From: an uncultured beta proteobacterium
GTDB lineage: Bacteria > Pseudomonadota > Gammaproteobacteria > Burkholderiales > Rhodocyclaceae
NCBI GenBank assembly: GCA_903910495.1
Contig: CAIVZW010000184.1
Span: 1-8,346, forward strand
Reading direction: 5' to 3'
DNA: 8,346 nucleotides
A model generated the notes under the pieces. That model did no database searches. It saw only the letters and a list, made by a program, of their open reading frames with translations, and was not told where the DNA came from. The position numbers were made by a program, and so were the translations under genes. This document shows, piece by piece, positions 7,118-8,346 of the stretch. How positions within the stretch are numbered: position 1 is the first letter of the stretch; each line of letters starts with the position of its first letter.

Positions 7118-7146
7118 ATGACATTATTTGTCTGCTTGCCCGCTGC

Positions 7147-7164
7147 TTGAAGCGGCTGCTTCAA
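7147..7164. repeat. Hairpin TTGAAGC-GGCT-GCTTCAA
   Basis: A perfect 7-bp inverted repeat with a 4-nt loop lies about 30 bp upstream of the pilJ -35 element and about 60 bp upstream of a possible -10 for the rightward gene. Its position between divergent genes would suit a regulator-binding operator; a T-rich stretch follows on the plus strand, so a weak terminator is an alternative. Confidence 0.3.
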
Positions 7165-7273
7165 TTCTCGTTTTATCCTCAACCCTTGTGTGCATCTATC
7201 ATAAAGCCTGCAGCAAACTGAATTACAATACCTCTTCATCGACAAACCTGTACCATTTTGCAACGCGGGAAAC

Positions 7274-7855
7274 ATGCCCCTCCCCGACCATAAGCCGGCG
7301 CTGCTTTGCCATCCGCTGACACCAGCGCCCATGGTACGTAGCGTTGATGCTGGCGTATCACGGTCTGCTGATGGCTGCCTTGTTTTTTTCTATCGCCTGT
7401 GCGGTGACATGGCTCGTCTGCTGATTCCGACGCCACAAACTACAACCCGCAACGACGGTCTCTGGGAACATACCTGTTTCGAAGCATTTGTCGCCGTTGC
7501 AGGCAATACGGCTTACCGGGAATTCAATTTTTCACCCTCCGGACAATGGGCAGCCTATGCGTTCTCCGGCTATCGGCAGCCAGAGGCAAGCCCTGTCTTG
7601 ACACAGCCGCCACAGATCAGCATCCTCCTGACAGCCGGCCGTCTGGAACTGACCTCCGTCATCAGCGGTGATATCCTGCCGTTGGCTCCCACTGCGCCAG
7701 GATTGCAGATTGGCCTGTCTGCCATCATCGAAAGCACCGATACGCTGGAGGGGTGCCGCAGCTATTGGGCACTAAGGCATCCTGCTGCACGGCCCGATTT
7801 TCACCATCGGGACTCCTTTGTTCTTGAATTCCCGGCTGCGAAGCGGCTCATTTGA
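7274..7855 (+). CDS. DOMON-like domain protein
   Basis: This 193-residue protein looks cytoplasmic: no signal peptide or membrane segment is visible. Conserved-looking blocks are GLWEHTCFEAFV (62-73), YREFNFSPSGQWAAY (81-95) and SYWALRHPAARPDFHH (163-178), with DSFVLEF near the end (180-186). I recognise these as the DOMON-like family, a beta-sandwich related to domains that bind heme or sugars; the biochemical role of the bacterial stand-alone form is not established to my knowledge. The ATG at 7274 has a weak GGGA (7267-7270) ahead of it. An in-frame ATG lies at 7331 (M20), but the upstream one is preferred for its Shine-Dalgarno remnant. The DUF1343/NamZ gene starts 11 nt after its stop, which points to a two-gene operon and a possible role in handling cell-wall sugars (inference). 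Confidence 0.75.
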   Translation: MPLPDHKPALLCHPLTPAPMVRSVDAGVSRSADGCLVFFYRLCGDMARLLIPTPQTTTRNDGLWEHTCFEAFVAVAGNTAYREFNFSPSGQWAAYAFSGYRQPEASPVLTQPPQISILLTAGRLELTSVISGDILPLAPTAPGLQIGLSAIIESTDTLEGCRSYWALRHPAARPDFHHRDSFVLEFPAAKRLI

Positions 7856-7866
7856 AAGCGCTCACC

Positions 7867-8346
7867 ATGTCCACCGTAGATTTCGGACTTGACCGCCTGC
7901 TCAAGGAACCTGCACTGCGTAAGCCACTGGCTGGCAAGCGCATCGCCCTGCTCGCCCACCCGGCCTCGGTCACCGCCGATCTGACGCATGCCCTCGATGC
8001 GCTGGCCGCACTGCCCGGGCTGTGTCTTACGGCCGCCTTTGGCCCACAGCACGGGCTGCGTGGCGACAAGCAGGACAATATGATCGAGTCATCCGACTTC
8101 CTCGATTCGCGGCACGGCATCCCGGTGTTCAGCCTGTACGGCAAACTACGCCGCCCAACGCCAGCGATGATGGACAGCTTCGACATTCTGCTGATTGACC
8201 TGCAAGACCTCGGCTGCCGCATCTACACCTTCATCACTACCCTGCGCTACCTGCTCGAAAGCGCTGCCGAATTCGGCAAGACCGTGTGGATACTCGACCG
8301 CCCCAATCCTGCCGGCCGACTGATCGAAGGGCTGCTGCTGCGCACC
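7867..8346 (+). CDS. namZ: DUF1343 / NamZ-family exo-beta-N-acetylmuramidase (GH171), 5' part
   Basis: The first 160 residues are present; the family is usually about 400, so the window end cuts the gene. Family motifs in order: LAGKRIALLAHPASV (21-35), AAFGPQHGLRGDKQDNMIES (56-75), GIPVFSLYGKLRRPT (84-98), IDLQDLGCRIYTFITTL (110-126) and WILDRPNPAGR (141-151). Characterised NamZ enzymes release MurNAc from the non-reducing ends of peptidoglycan glycan fragments. No signal peptide is visible, unlike the secreted Bacillus enzyme, so it may act in the cytoplasm on recycled muropeptides (inference). The block that reads PEHG in the best-studied members is PQHG here (60-63), which I recall as typical of a proteobacterial branch; activity should not be assumed. 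The ATG follows the DOMON-like stop by 11 nt with only a weak ribosome-binding site. Confidence 0.82.
   Translation, partial: MSTVDFGLDRLLKEPALRKPLAGKRIALLAHPASVTADLTHALDALAALPGLCLTAAFGPQHGLRGDKQDNMIESSDFLDSRHGIPVFSLYGKLRRPTPAMMDSFDILLIDLQDLGCRIYTFITTLRYLLESAAEFGKTVWILDRPNPAGRLIEGLLLRT

Larger units (their letters stand above)
6906..7273. other. Divergent intergenic region between pilJ and the DOMON-like gene
   Basis: No gene is seen; short frames here lack motifs. On the minus strand it holds the pilJ promoter (7089-7117) and a leader of about 175 nt. On the plus strand a TACAAT at 7224-7229 could be a -10 element for the DOMON-like gene, with transcription starting near 7236, but no good -35 hexamer sits at 16-18 nt. 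A hairpin lies at 7147-7164. Confidence 0.5.

Overview
This is a chromosomal window from a Gram-negative bacterium, most likely a betaproteobacterium of the Rhodocyclales type (inference). The reasons are a PilJ-type pilus chemoreceptor, an exported c-type cytochrome with an ethylbenzene-dehydrogenase-type heme domain, a near-perfect sigma-54 promoter, a DOMON-like/DUF1343 gene pair and a moderately GC-rich base composition. No mobile element, CRISPR array, tRNA or rRNA was seen.

Layout. (1) Positions 1-524 hold no convincing gene. They carry a left-edge stem-loop, a 7-bp dyad (169-188) with an extra half-site copy (124-130), and a -24/-12 sigma-54 promoter (463-477) placed to transcribe the next gene. 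(2) 525-1856 (+) encodes a periplasmic cytochrome with an EB_dh/cytochrome c-552-like heme-binding domain, one canonical CX2CH site and one CX3CH site. (3) 1857-2195 is non-coding and contains inverted repeats. (4) 2196-3473 and 3497-4747 (+) are tandem paralogous EAL-HDOD proteins, 23 nt apart. Both have degenerate EAL active sites, but they have lost different residues. (5) 4779-6905 (-) encodes a complete PilJ-like chemoreceptor. It converges on the EAL-HDOD pair with only 31 nt between the stop codons and has no pil/chp partner gene in view. (6) 6906-7273 is a divergent intergenic region with a good sigma-70 promoter for pilJ and a hairpin touching the pilJ ribosome-binding site. (7) 7274-7855 (+) encodes a DOMON-like protein. 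It is followed after 11 nt by the start of a DUF1343/NamZ-type exo-N-acetylmuramidase gene (7867 onward) that is cut by the window end.

How they may work together. The middle block looks like a surface-behaviour signalling locus: two EAL-HDOD proteins that are probably non-catalytic c-di-GMP-type regulators or scaffolds, beside a pilus mechanosensor-type receptor. The cytochrome appears to be a separately controlled respiratory or electron-transfer gene under an enhancer-dependent promoter. The last pair looks like a cell-wall sugar (MurNAc) turnover operon. Links between the three blocks are not shown by the sequence.

The strongest leads are the sigma-54-controlled cytochrome with its unusual second heme motif, and the EAL-HDOD twins with complementary active-site decay next to an orphan PilJ. 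None is proven to be a new system.
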